From contig JBOHUC010000085.1 in the NCBI GenBank assembly GCA_050733935.1, positions 1 to 7,989 of the forward strand: a DNA stretch of 7,989 nt, in the 5' to 3' direction. The stretch's first letter is position 1; every line of letters starts with the position of its first letter. The translations under genes were made by a program, and so were the position numbers. Positions 1 to 5,894 of the stretch are shown piece by piece. Under the pieces are notes generated by a model. The model did not search any database and had not been told where the DNA came from. It saw only the letters and a list, made by a program, of their open reading frames with translations. Source of the stretch: JBOHUC01 sp050733935. Its GTDB lineage: Bacteria; Eisenbacteria; RBG-16-71-46; DASYSL01.

Positions 1-172
1 CCCGGCTTGCTGTCTAGGCTCCGAGCCCGTTGCCGCGTATGGGACCCCGCTCTCCGTAGCGAAACCTGGGGCGATCCAGACCCCGAATAGACGCGTGGTG
101 AGCGGCGGCCGTGGGAAGAGGACACCCAGTCGACCTTGACAATCCGTCTTCATAGACACAGCAAGTGAAGGT

Positions 173-264
173 GTGCCCGGGGCACCTGCCGCACGGCAGG
201 TGGGGCAAGTTGCCCTAGGGCAAGTTGGCTCAACTGGTTTTGAAACCAGTTGACCCGCAGCGGG
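173..264. repeat. Cluster of five inverted repeats downstream of ETF-QO
   Basis: Five perfect inverted repeats follow one another within 92 bases: GTGCCC/GGGCAC (173-185, 1-base centre); CACCTGCC/GGCAGGTG (183-202, 4-base loop); the palindrome TTGCCCTAGGGCAA (210-223); TCAACTGGTTT/AAACCAGTTGA (230-253, 11-bp arms, 2-base centre); and CCCG/CGGG (254-264, 3-base loop). The ten-base word GGGCAAGTTG also occurs twice directly, at 203-212 and 218-227. The cluster starts right after the ETF-QO stop codon, so in the minus-strand transcript it would form a run of hairpins in the 3' untranslated region. No U-tract follows any of the hairpins, so a classical intrinsic terminator is not shown. A REP/BIME-like intergenic repeat, a transcript-stabilising 3' structure or a recombination site are all possible. 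Confidence 0.7.
230..253. terminator. Possible hairpin terminator or 3'-end stabiliser of the ETF-QO operon
   Basis: An 11-bp perfect stem (TCAACTGGTTT with AAACCAGTTGA) around a 2-base centre lies 13 bases beyond the ETF-QO stop codon. It is the longest hairpin near the end of the three-gene minus-strand unit and the natural candidate for ending or protecting its transcript. Against a standard intrinsic terminator, the stem is only moderately GC-rich and no run of U follows it in the transcript. I therefore call it a tentative 3'-end structure only. Confidence 0.3.
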
Positions 265-265
265 C

Positions 266-1978
266 TCAGCACTTCCGGTAGCGTGGCCCGCCCCCGCCTT
301 CGGGCGGGACCCAGGTGATGATCTGGTAGGGATCCATGATGTCGCAGGTCTTGCAGTGCACGCAGTTCGACGCGTTGAGCCTGAGCTTCGTGCCGCCCGA
401 AGCCGAGTCCATCACCATCTCGTACACGTTCGCCGGGCAGAAGTGCTGGCACGGATTGCCGTACTCGACTTTGCAGCGGTTGTTGCAGATGTCGTAGTCC
501 GCGACGAGCAAATGCGCGGGCTGGTCCTCTTCGTGGATCGTGCCCGAGTGATAGAGATCCGAGAGCTTCTCGAGCTGATCCGTGAGCGCGAACTTCTTCT
601 GCACGGTCGGCTCACCGACGCGCGCGCCCGCCTGCACCGAAGCGGGTTCCTCCGCGAGCTTCCGCAGACGTTCGTGTCCCGCCTTCCACGGCTTGCCGTC
701 CGACGGAGCCCAGCCGCCGGTCAGCGTCTGGATGCCCGCGGAGAGCATTCCCGCCCACAGCCCGCCGTCGAAGCCCTCGTGGAAATTGCGCGTCCCCCAC
801 AGCTCGCGGCGTGCCCATGACGCCTGCCAGCGGGTGTTGTACGCCTCGAGCCGTGCACGCGACAGGTCACTGTGCAAAAGCCCGTCGAAGATCGTCTCGG
901 CCGCGACCATCCCCGACTTCATCGCAAGATGAATGCCCTTCAAGCGCGCCGCGTTCACGTGCCCGGCGCAGTCGCCGATGAAGATCGCACCATCGGTGAC
1001 GGGCTCCGGCATCGCGCGATAGCCGCCGAGCGGCACGGCCTTGGCTCCGTACGCGACGACTTTGCCGCCTTCGAGAAGCGAGACGAGCCACGGATGCGCT
1101 TTGAACTTCTGGAGCTCCTCCTGAAGATCGAGCGTGGGTCTCCGATAGTCGAGCCCGACCACGAGACCGAGCGAGAGAAGGTTCCCGTCCATGCCGTAGG
1201 CCCACGAGCCGCCGTACGTGTGCGTATCGAGCGGGAATCCCATCGTGTGGACGACATGGCCCTTCGGAAAGCGCCCCGCAGGCAGCTCCCACACTTCTTT
1301 GATGCCGGTGCCGTAGACCTGCGGGAAATCGCGACGGTCGAGGCCGAGCCTCGCCCCGAGCTGCTTCTGGAGCGTGCCGCGCGGACCTTCGCCGAAGACC
1401 GTGACCTTCGCGTGGAGCGCGCTGCCCGGCTCGAAGTTCGCCCTCTTCTCGCCCTTCTTGTCGATGCCCTTGTCGCCCGTGATCACACCCGCGATGCGAC
1501 CGTCCGTGAACACGACCTGTGCGGCCGGCGTCGACATGAGCAAGTACGTGCCCTGCTCCTCGACCTTGCTCCCCAGCCAGCGCACGAAGTCGCCGAGCGC
1601 GATCACGTAGTTGCCGTGGTTCTTGAGCGGCGGCGGTGTGAGCGGAAGCCGCGTCTTTCCGGTCCGCGAGAGGAAGTAGACGTCTTCGCCGGTGACCGGA
1701 CTCTCGATCGGACAGCCCTGCGCTTCGAAGTCAGGCATGAGCTCGCGGAGCGCGATCGGATCGAGCACGGCCCCCGAGAGGCTGTGATCGCCGAGCTCGG
1801 CGCTCTTCTCGATCACCGCGAGCTGCACTTCTCCGAGCGCGGGCCCGGGATGCGTTCCCGCCGCCACCGCTTCATTGTGACGGGCGATGAGGTTGCCGAG
1901 GTGATACGCGCCCGCGAGACACGCCGGACCGGCACCGACGAACAGGACGTCGACTTCGAGGGTTTCGCGTTCGGTCAC
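266..1978 (-). CDS. Electron transfer flavoprotein-ubiquinone oxidoreductase (ETF-QO)
   Basis: This enzyme takes electrons from reduced ETF, loaded by acyl-CoA and other dehydrogenases, and passes them through FAD and a 4Fe-4S cluster to the membrane quinone pool. The 570-residue product is close to family size. Visible landmarks are the FAD Rossmann motif (residues 15-20), the EGPRGTL segment (197-203), the quinone-site motif YGGSWAYGMDG with GLVVGLDYRRP (255-281), the second FAD motif GDCAGHVN (335-342), and a C-terminal ferredoxin-like domain with FCPANVYE, NCVHCKTCD and PEGGGGP. The cluster ligands should be Cys514, 539, 542 and 545. Three additional cysteines (498, 502, 510) and a C-terminal Cys570 are unusual. 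The third glycine of the Rossmann motif is Cys20. The GTG start overlaps the trxB stop as GTGA, which implies translational coupling; a longer upstream reading would only cover trxB in another frame. ETF subunit genes are not in the window. Confidence 0.95.
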   Translation of the reverse strand: MTERETLEVDVLFVGAGPACLAGAYHLGNLIARHNEAVAAGTHPGPALGEVQLAVIEKSAELGDHSLSGAVLDPIALRELMPDFEAQGCPIESPVTGEDVYFLSRTGKTRLPLTPPPLKNHGNYVIALGDFVRWLGSKVEEQGTYLLMSTPAAQVVFTDGRIAGVITGDKGIDKKGEKRANFEPGSALHAKVTVFGEGPRGTLQKQLGARLGLDRRDFPQVYGTGIKEVWELPAGRFPKGHVVHTMGFPLDTHTYGGSWAYGMDGNLLSLGLVVGLDYRRPTLDLQEELQKFKAHPWLVSLLEGGKVVAYGAKAVPLGGYRAMPEPVTDGAIFIGDCAGHVNAARLKGIHLAMKSGMVAAETIFDGLLHSDLSRARLEAYNTRWQASWARRELWGTRNFHEGFDGGLWAGMLSAGIQTLTGGWAPSDGKPWKAGHERLRKLAEEPASVQAGARVGEPTVQKKFALTDQLEKLSDLYHSGTIHEEDQPAHLLVADYDICNNRCKVEYGNPCQHFCPANVYEMVMDSASGGTKLRLNASNCVHCKTCDIMDPYQIITWVPPEGGGGPRYRKC

Positions 1979-3012
1979 TGGGAAGGTCCTGAGGCCGGAG
2001 CCGGGGCGGGGGCCGGGGCCGGGGCCGGGGCCGGCTTCTTTCCGGCGTGCTCGTCGCGCTCGCCGCTCTCGGCCTGCGCGTGGTGCCGCGCTTCGAGCCA
2101 GCGCTCGGCGTCGATCGCGGCCATGCATCCGGTGCCGGCCGCGGTCACGGCCTGGCGGTAGATCTTGTCCTGCACGTCCCCGCACGCGAACACTCCCTCG
2201 ACGCTCGTGCGCGTGCCGGTTTTCGTCTTGATGTAGCCGGTCTCGTCCATGTCGAGCCAGCCCTTGAACGGCTCGGAGTTCGGCTGGTGCCCGATCGCGA
2301 CGAAGATGCCGTGCGCGGGCACCGTCCGGCGCTCGCCCGTCTTCGTGTCCTGAATCACGGCGCCGGTGACCTTGCGGGCCGTTCCGTCACCCGTGCCGAC
2401 CACGTCGACGACTTCCGCGTTAAGGATCCAGTCGATCTTGGGGTTCTTGCGCGCGCGCTCGAGCATGATCTTCGACGCCCGGAACTCCTCGCGCCGGTGA
2501 ACGATCGTCACGCGGCCGCAGAAGCGCGTGAGGTAGTTCGCCTCCTCCATCGCCGTATCACCACCGCCCACGACGAGGACGTCCTGGTTCTTGAAGAAGA
2601 ATCCGTCGCAGGTGGCGCATGCCGACACGCCGAAGCCCATGAAGTGCTGCTCCGAGGGAAGCCCGAGAAGCTTTGCGGAGGCTCCGGTCGCGACGATCAG
2701 AGCCTCCGTCTCCTCGGTGCGCTGCTCGTCGATCCAGACCTTGAACGGCGGCCCCTTGAGGTCCGCGCGCGAAACGGTGCCCTCGATGAACTGCGTGCCG
2801 AACCGCCGCGCCTGAGCCTCCATCTCCTCCATGAGCTCGGGACCCATGATGCCGTTCCGGAAACCCGGGTAGTTCTCGACCTCGGTCGTGATCGTGAGCT
2901 GGCCGCCGCGCTGGTGGCCGTGCACGAGCACGGGCTTCAGATTCGCCCGGGCGGCGTAGATCGCGGCCGTAAGGCCCGCCGCACCCGAACCGAGGATCAG
3001 CACCTGGTGCAT
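1975..3012 (-). CDS. trxB: Thioredoxin-disulfide reductase with Pro-Ala tail
   Basis: This flavoenzyme uses NADPH to reduce thioredoxin in the cytoplasm. The 345-residue protein has the FAD motif GSGAAG (residues 8-13), the redox-active pair in CATC (Cys132, Cys135), the NADPH motif GGGDTA (149-154), the HRREEFRA phosphate-binding segment (172-179), and the C-terminal FAD motif CGDVQD followed by RQAVTAAGTGC (277-296). The usual family core ends near residue 308. Here about 37 residues follow, rich in charged residues and ending in two lysines, seven Pro-Ala pairs (327-340) and SGPSQ. The ATG start has an AGGAG ribosome binding site 10 bases upstream. The gene is second in the minus-strand unit, 75 bases after the DHS-like gene, and its stop overlaps the GTG start of ETF-QO. 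Full-length ferredoxin-dependent or F420-dependent relatives cannot be excluded from sequence alone, but the NADPH-site motifs argue for standard TrxB. Confidence 0.95.
   Translation of the reverse strand: MHQVLILGSGAAGLTAAIYAARANLKPVLVHGHQRGGQLTITTEVENYPGFRNGIMGPELMEEMEAQARRFGTQFIEGTVSRADLKGPPFKVWIDEQRTEETEALIVATGASAKLLGLPSEQHFMGFGVSACATCDGFFFKNQDVLVVGGGDTAMEEANYLTRFCGRVTIVHRREEFRASKIMLERARKNPKIDWILNAEVVDVVGTGDGTARKVTGAVIQDTKTGERRTVPAHGIFVAIGHQPNSEPFKGWLDMDETGYIKTKTGTRTSVEGVFACGDVQDKIYRQAVTAAGTGCMAAIDAERWLEARHHAQAESGERDEHAGKKPAPAPAPAPAPAPASGPSQ
1999..2034. repeat. G4C2-type hexanucleotide repeat inside trxB
   Basis: From 2001 the plus strand reads as tandem CCGGGG units (2001-2006, 2013-2018, 2019-2024, 2025-2030 and a partial unit to 2034), with one shifted unit CGGGGG at 2007-2012. 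The six-base period equals two codons, so on the minus strand it encodes alternating Pro-Ala without any frame effect if units are gained or lost. The plus strand here is the transcription template of trxB and carries five runs of four or more Gs separated by one or two bases, a clear G-quadruplex-forming pattern. The repeat ends about 21 bases before the ETF-QO start codon. Confidence 0.9.
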
Positions 3013-3087
3013 GAACTCAAGTCTCCTGGCGTTTGTGCGATGCGCGACCGGCGATCAGCGAGCGATCGAGCCACCCGCAAGCGACGA
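3013..3087. other. Intergenic spacer between DHS-like gene and trxB
   Basis: This 75-base spacer within the minus-strand unit contains the trxB ribosome binding site (AGGAG, about 3022-3026). It also holds several GCGATC/GATCG words, and one arm of a 9-bp inverted repeat: CCGGCGATC at 3048-3056 is matched by GATCGCCGG at 3093-3101, inside the last codons of the DHS-like gene. The repeat could form a weak intra-operon hairpin. No promoter is evident, so I assume that trxB and ETF-QO are read from the transcript that starts upstream of the DHS-like gene. Confidence 0.45.
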
Positions 3088-4260
3088 TCAACGATCGCCG
3101 GCGGTCGATTCGGCCGGCGAGCCCGACGCACGTCCGCTCTTTCGGTATTCGTCGAGGAGGGCGGCGAGGAGCGCCTCGCGCCGGTCGTACAACCGCTTGA
3201 GCGGCCGCGGCGCGTGCGACTCGATCGCGTACGCGGTGAGGAGCGGCAGCGCAATCGTCGAATCCACGTAGCACGCGATTGCGTCGGGCAATTTGTCGGG
3301 ATCCACCTTGCCCCAGGACACGGCTTCGCTCGCCGTCGCCCCCGACAGTCCGCCCGTGTCCGGCCGGGCGTCCGTGAACTGCATGAAGTAGTCGTGGCCC
3401 TTCTCTTCGATGCCCAAAACCTCCTGAATTTGCGGCTCGGTCTGGAGCATGAAGTTCTTGGGCGAACCGCCCCCCAGGATGAAGACCGCGCTCTTCCCAC
3501 CCGAGCGCTTCGCGCCGAGCACGAGGGCCGCGGTTTCGTTGACATCTCGTGAAACGTCGAACGCGAGCCGGTTGCCGTCGAGGGCCTTCGCCGCGACGTT
3601 CATGCCGATCGAGGAGTCCCCGGGCGACGAGGTATAGATCGGAACGGCGTATTCGTATGCGGCCGCGAGCAGCGACTTCCGCCCCTGGCCGAGCACCTCC
3701 TCGCGCTTGTGCACGTAGCGGCCGACCTTGTAGTGGAACTCGGCGGTCGACATCGGGCTCTGGAACTCGGGGGCCGTGATGATTTCGCGGAAGAATGCGT
3801 CCGTCGAGAGCAGCACGTCGTAATCGAAAAAGATGTCGTAGATCCGAACGACTCCATGATCGCGCAGCACCACGTCCGACGTCTGCGGATTTCCGCGGTG
3901 CATCGAGAGGCCGATGCCGTAGTGCGTGTCGTGGTAGAGGTTCGCACCGGTCGAGATGATCCAGTCCACGAAGCCGTTCTTGAGGAGCGGAATGAGCGCG
4001 CTCATGCCGAGACCCGCCGGCGTGAGGGCGCCTGTGATCGAGAGGCCGACTGTCACGTCGGGCTCGAGCATCTTCTTCGTGAACAGGTGGCAGGCCTCGC
4101 GCAGCCGCGCGGCGTTGTAGGCCTGGAACGTACCGTCCACGAGCGCCTGGACGGTCATCGGACCCTCGATCGGCGTGGGATCGATGCGGGCCCCGGACAG
4201 GTAGCCGTGGTTCTTCTGCCCGCCCTGAATGCCGGTTGGCTTGCCTTTGTGCGGATGCAT
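3088..4260 (-). CDS. Deoxyhypusine synthase family protein, probable polyamine enzyme
   Basis: This 390-residue protein belongs to the deoxyhypusine synthase (DHS) family, whose members transfer the aminobutyl group of spermidine to an amine using NAD. The catalytic-lysine motif EAVSWGK is intact (residues 312-318, Lys318). STGANLYHD (103-111), SSPGDSSIGMN (211-221) and GGGSPKNF (263-270) match the conserved NAD- and substrate-site blocks. In eukaryotic DHS the last block carries a His pair after GGGxxK; here it is Asn-Phe. Eukaryotes and archaea use DHS to modify eIF5A, which bacteria lack, so the acceptor is more likely a small amine, as in homospermidine synthases of this fold; that is inference. 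The residues after about 375 are a low-complexity tail. The gene is first in the minus-strand unit with trxB and ETF-QO. No strong ribosome binding site precedes the ATG, but the N-terminus is of the family type. Confidence 0.88.
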   Translation of the reverse strand: MHPHKGKPTGIQGGQKNHGYLSGARIDPTPIEGPMTVQALVDGTFQAYNAARLREACHLFTKKMLEPDVTVGLSITGALTPAGLGMSALIPLLKNGFVDWIISTGANLYHDTHYGIGLSMHRGNPQTSDVVLRDHGVVRIYDIFFDYDVLLSTDAFFREIITAPEFQSPMSTAEFHYKVGRYVHKREEVLGQGRKSLLAAAYEYAVPIYTSSPGDSSIGMNVAAKALDGNRLAFDVSRDVNETAALVLGAKRSGGKSAVFILGGGSPKNFMLQTEPQIQEVLGIEEKGHDYFMQFTDARPDTGGLSGATASEAVSWGKVDPDKLPDAIACYVDSTIALPLLTAYAIESHAPRPLKRLYDRREALLAALLDEYRKSGRASGSPAESTAGDR

Positions 4261-4308
4261 GGCCGGAGACTAACAACGCCGTGCGGGCGGGGCAAGGCGA
4301 CTCGGAGC

Positions 4309-4337
4309 TTGACAGCCGGCGTTCGCGGTTGTGGAGT
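4309..4337 (+). promoter_or_regulatory. Candidate sigma-70 promoter for the lipoprotein gene
   Basis: A perfect TTGACA -35 hexamer at 4309-4314 is followed, after a 17-base spacer, by TGGAGT at 4332-4337. The second hexamer matches only three of six consensus -10 positions. The spacing and position, about 100 bases upstream of the start codon, are right for the plus-strand gene, but the weak -10 keeps this tentative. Confidence 0.35.
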
Positions 4338-4429
4338 TTGTGCGCTCTCCCCTCTCTCCCCGCGGCGCCTTCCTCTCCCCTCGTCGCTCCCCCCGCGCTT
4401 TCGACGGCGTCGGTCCCGAACTTCGCGTC

Positions 4430-4434
4430 GAGGG
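4430..4434 (+). promoter_or_regulatory. Ribosome binding site that sets the lipoprotein start
   Basis: GAGGG lies four bases before the ATG at 4439. The open frame extends upstream to an ATG at 4331, but that codon has no comparable site and its reading would translate the pyrimidine-rich leader. The site therefore supports the start at 4439, immediately ahead of the signal-peptide sequence. Confidence 0.55.
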
Positions 4435-4438
4435 TCAC

Positions 4439-5854
4439 ATGCGTTCGTCCTCGTCAGGACATCCGAATCTCCGGGCTCGATGGTCCCTCCTCGGCCTGCT
4501 GTTCCTCATCGTCTCGCTCCCGAACTGCCGCGGCTCGAAAATGCATTATCTCGTCGAGCTGCGACCCGTGCCGGATGGAATGGAACGACGCCTCACGTGC
4601 TCGTCCCCGACGGGCAAGCGGGACAGTCTCGGTCAAGCGGTCCTCGATTCCGTGCCGGCAACGACGCTTGCTCATCTGCGAGCGTCCTACGCAAAGGGAC
4701 GAGAAGAGCAGCACGGGCTCGAGCACACGTTCACGGACACGTTCGCGGTCGCGCCGCCGCGCGATCTCGGAGGCTGGGGCTCGTTCGCAAGCCTGCGGAC
4801 GGATCTGGGAACGGGATGGAGCTTCATCGAGCGGACGCAGGGCAACGACCGGCCGCTGCCCTACCTCGAGTGGGCGCTCGCAAGCGTAGATCGCTCGGTC
4901 CGCTTGCTCATGGGATGGACGCGATTCCGGCTCGGCTCCCCGGCACGGTTGCCGTCGTGGGCCGATTCTCTCCGGGTCGGCCTCCGTGAGGACATGCGCA
5001 ATCTGGTCCTCTATTTCGCCGTCGCATCCACGACCGACTATTCGGACTACGAGGAACGCATCGCCCAGTATGTGCTCGAGCGCGGGTACGTGGAACACGA
5101 AGAGTTCCTGCTGGGCAAGGACGTTGACGACCCGAGCGAATGGGACGAAGAGGACTCGGAAGACGTGTTCGCGGGGTACGTCCGAGCAAGGCTTCGGTCG
5201 AGTGGCTACGCGACAATCGCCGACTCGATCGCGAGGCTCCTCAATCAGAGGACTCACCTCGCCGCGCTCGAGCGGTTCGCGCAAAGATCGCCCGAGTGCC
5301 GTCCCGTACTTGCGCGGTGGAGGCGAACGGACCCCGATTTCGAGCGCTCTGAACTCCTCTCGCTCTTCGCTCCCGGAGACGAGGTCTGGGAAGACGCAGA
5401 GGCGGGCGACTCTTCGGCCGAGTCACCGGTCGAGTGGGGCGACGTCCGCTGTGTTCTCGAGCTTCCCGTGGACCCTGTCGAGACGAACGGAACCCGGCAC
5501 TATGCCGCCCGGCTCGTGGAGTGGGAAAGCTCGCTCGGGGACACCGGTGAGCTTCCGTTCATACGGAACGCCATGTGGGCCGTGCCCGACACCGCGACGC
5601 AGCTCCGATACTTCGGCGCCGTCGTTCTGTCGGGAAAGAAGCTGATCGACTACGCGCGCTGGGAAGCGGGGCTCGATGCAGACCGGAGGGCACAATGGGA
5701 TTCGCTGCGGGTGACGCTCGGACCAGAGAACTATGTGCAGCGGCTCGAGGGGTTTCGCTTTCACCGTGCCGCGGCAGATGCTGACACCGGCCTGGTTCCC
5801 CCGGACGAGACGCTCGCCCGACTGTTCGGCCCGGATTCGACGATCAAGGAGTGA
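4439..5854 (+). CDS. Putative lipoprotein or exported protein of unknown function
   Basis: I do not recognise this 471-residue protein. Its start has a basic region (Arg12, Arg14), a hydrophobic stretch (WSLLGLLFLIVSLPN, residues 15-29) and Cys30, which looks like a lipoprotein signal peptide. The lipobox SLPNC is atypical because Asn, not Gly, Ala or Ser, precedes the cysteine, so a secreted protein or a single N-terminal anchor is an alternative. The mature part appears soluble and mixed alpha/beta, starting MHYLVELRPVPDGMERRLT, with a very acidic segment (228-243, DVDDPSEWDEEDSEDV) and another at 314-336. No catalytic motif is evident. It is a single gene, divergent from the DHS-like unit and convergent with the zinc-ribbon gene 40 bases downstream. 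Codon use resembles its neighbours, so recent transfer is not indicated. Confidence 0.75.
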   Translation: MRSSSSGHPNLRARWSLLGLLFLIVSLPNCRGSKMHYLVELRPVPDGMERRLTCSSPTGKRDSLGQAVLDSVPATTLAHLRASYAKGREEQHGLEHTFTDTFAVAPPRDLGGWGSFASLRTDLGTGWSFIERTQGNDRPLPYLEWALASVDRSVRLLMGWTRFRLGSPARLPSWADSLRVGLREDMRNLVLYFAVASTTDYSDYEERIAQYVLERGYVEHEEFLLGKDVDDPSEWDEEDSEDVFAGYVRARLRSSGYATIADSIARLLNQRTHLAALERFAQRSPECRPVLARWRRTDPDFERSELLSLFAPGDEVWEDAEAGDSSAESPVEWGDVRCVLELPVDPVETNGTRHYAARLVEWESSLGDTGELPFIRNAMWAVPDTATQLRYFGAVVLSGKKLIDYARWEAGLDADRRAQWDSLRVTLGPENYVQRLEGFRFHRAAADADTGLVPPDETLARLFGPDSTIKE

Positions 5855-5894
5855 ATTCGAAGCCGCATTCGGCGTGTTGCGCCCGGGCACGACG

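Larger units (their letters stand above)
1..265. other. Intergenic region downstream of ETF-QO, no gene recognised
   Basis: I see no convincing gene here. The longest minus-strand reading frame (208 to 14) would begin with TTG, has no clear ribosome binding site, and its 64-residue product matches no family I know, although its first residues are cysteine-rich (CGRC then CC). The first 170 bases show no repeat, tRNA or motif that I recognise. The right part, 173-264, is packed with inverted repeats described separately. Because the ETF-QO gene ends at 266 on the minus strand, this stretch is the 3' flank of that operon. Whatever lies upstream of position 1 is outside the window. Confidence 0.5.
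4261..4438. other. Divergent intergenic region with pyrimidine-rich leader
   Basis: This 178-base region separates the minus-strand DHS/trxB/ETF-QO unit from the plus-strand lipoprotein gene, so it should contain start signals for both. On the plus strand there is a candidate promoter near 4309. From 4345 to 4394 the plus strand is strongly C/T-rich, with uninterrupted pyrimidine runs at 4345-4361 and 4368-4382, and this would be the 5' leader of the lipoprotein mRNA. I could not identify a convincing promoter for the minus strand. Confidence 0.5.

Noticed and set aside
14..208. Small minus-strand frame of 64 codons with cysteines near its start
   Set aside because: TTG start, no ribosome binding site, overlaps the palindrome cluster, and no family resemblance.
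222..264. tRNA-like arrangement with a TTTTGAAA loop in a stem, resembling a serine-tRNA anticodon arm
   Set aside because: No T-arm consensus, acceptor stem or D-arm can be paired around it. The stem is part of the inverted-repeat cluster.
872..2161. Long plus-strand open frame (429 codons) opposite ETF-QO
   Set aside because: It is a shadow of the GC-rich ETF-QO gene. The product is Arg/Ala/Glu-rich with no recognisable motif, whereas the other strand encodes a clear enzyme.
1979..2185. N-terminal extension of ETF-QO to an ATG at 2185
   Set aside because: The extra residues are Arg/Gly/Pro-rich translation of trxB in another frame. The GTG at 1978 starts directly before the family's N-terminal strand.
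2047..3552. Long plus-strand open frame (501 codons) opposite trxB and the DHS-like gene
   Set aside because: It crosses two well-supported minus-strand genes and encodes low-complexity Arg/Val-rich sequence without a family signature.
2001..4260. Functional link between the Pro-rich TrxB tail and the DHS-like gene through hypusine-dependent relief of polyproline stalling
   Set aside because: The tail alternates Pro and Ala and contains no Pro-Pro runs, and bacteria lack eIF5A, so the idea has no direct support.
3017..4438. Minus-strand frame of 473 codons overlapping the DHS-like gene
   Set aside because: It lies in another frame of the DHS-like gene and is Arg/Gly-rich; all catalytic motifs are in the frame I annotated.
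5855..5894. Terminator between the convergent lipoprotein and zinc-ribbon genes
   Set aside because: Only a 4-bp GCCG/CGGC stem is visible, with no T-tract, so it is too weak to call.
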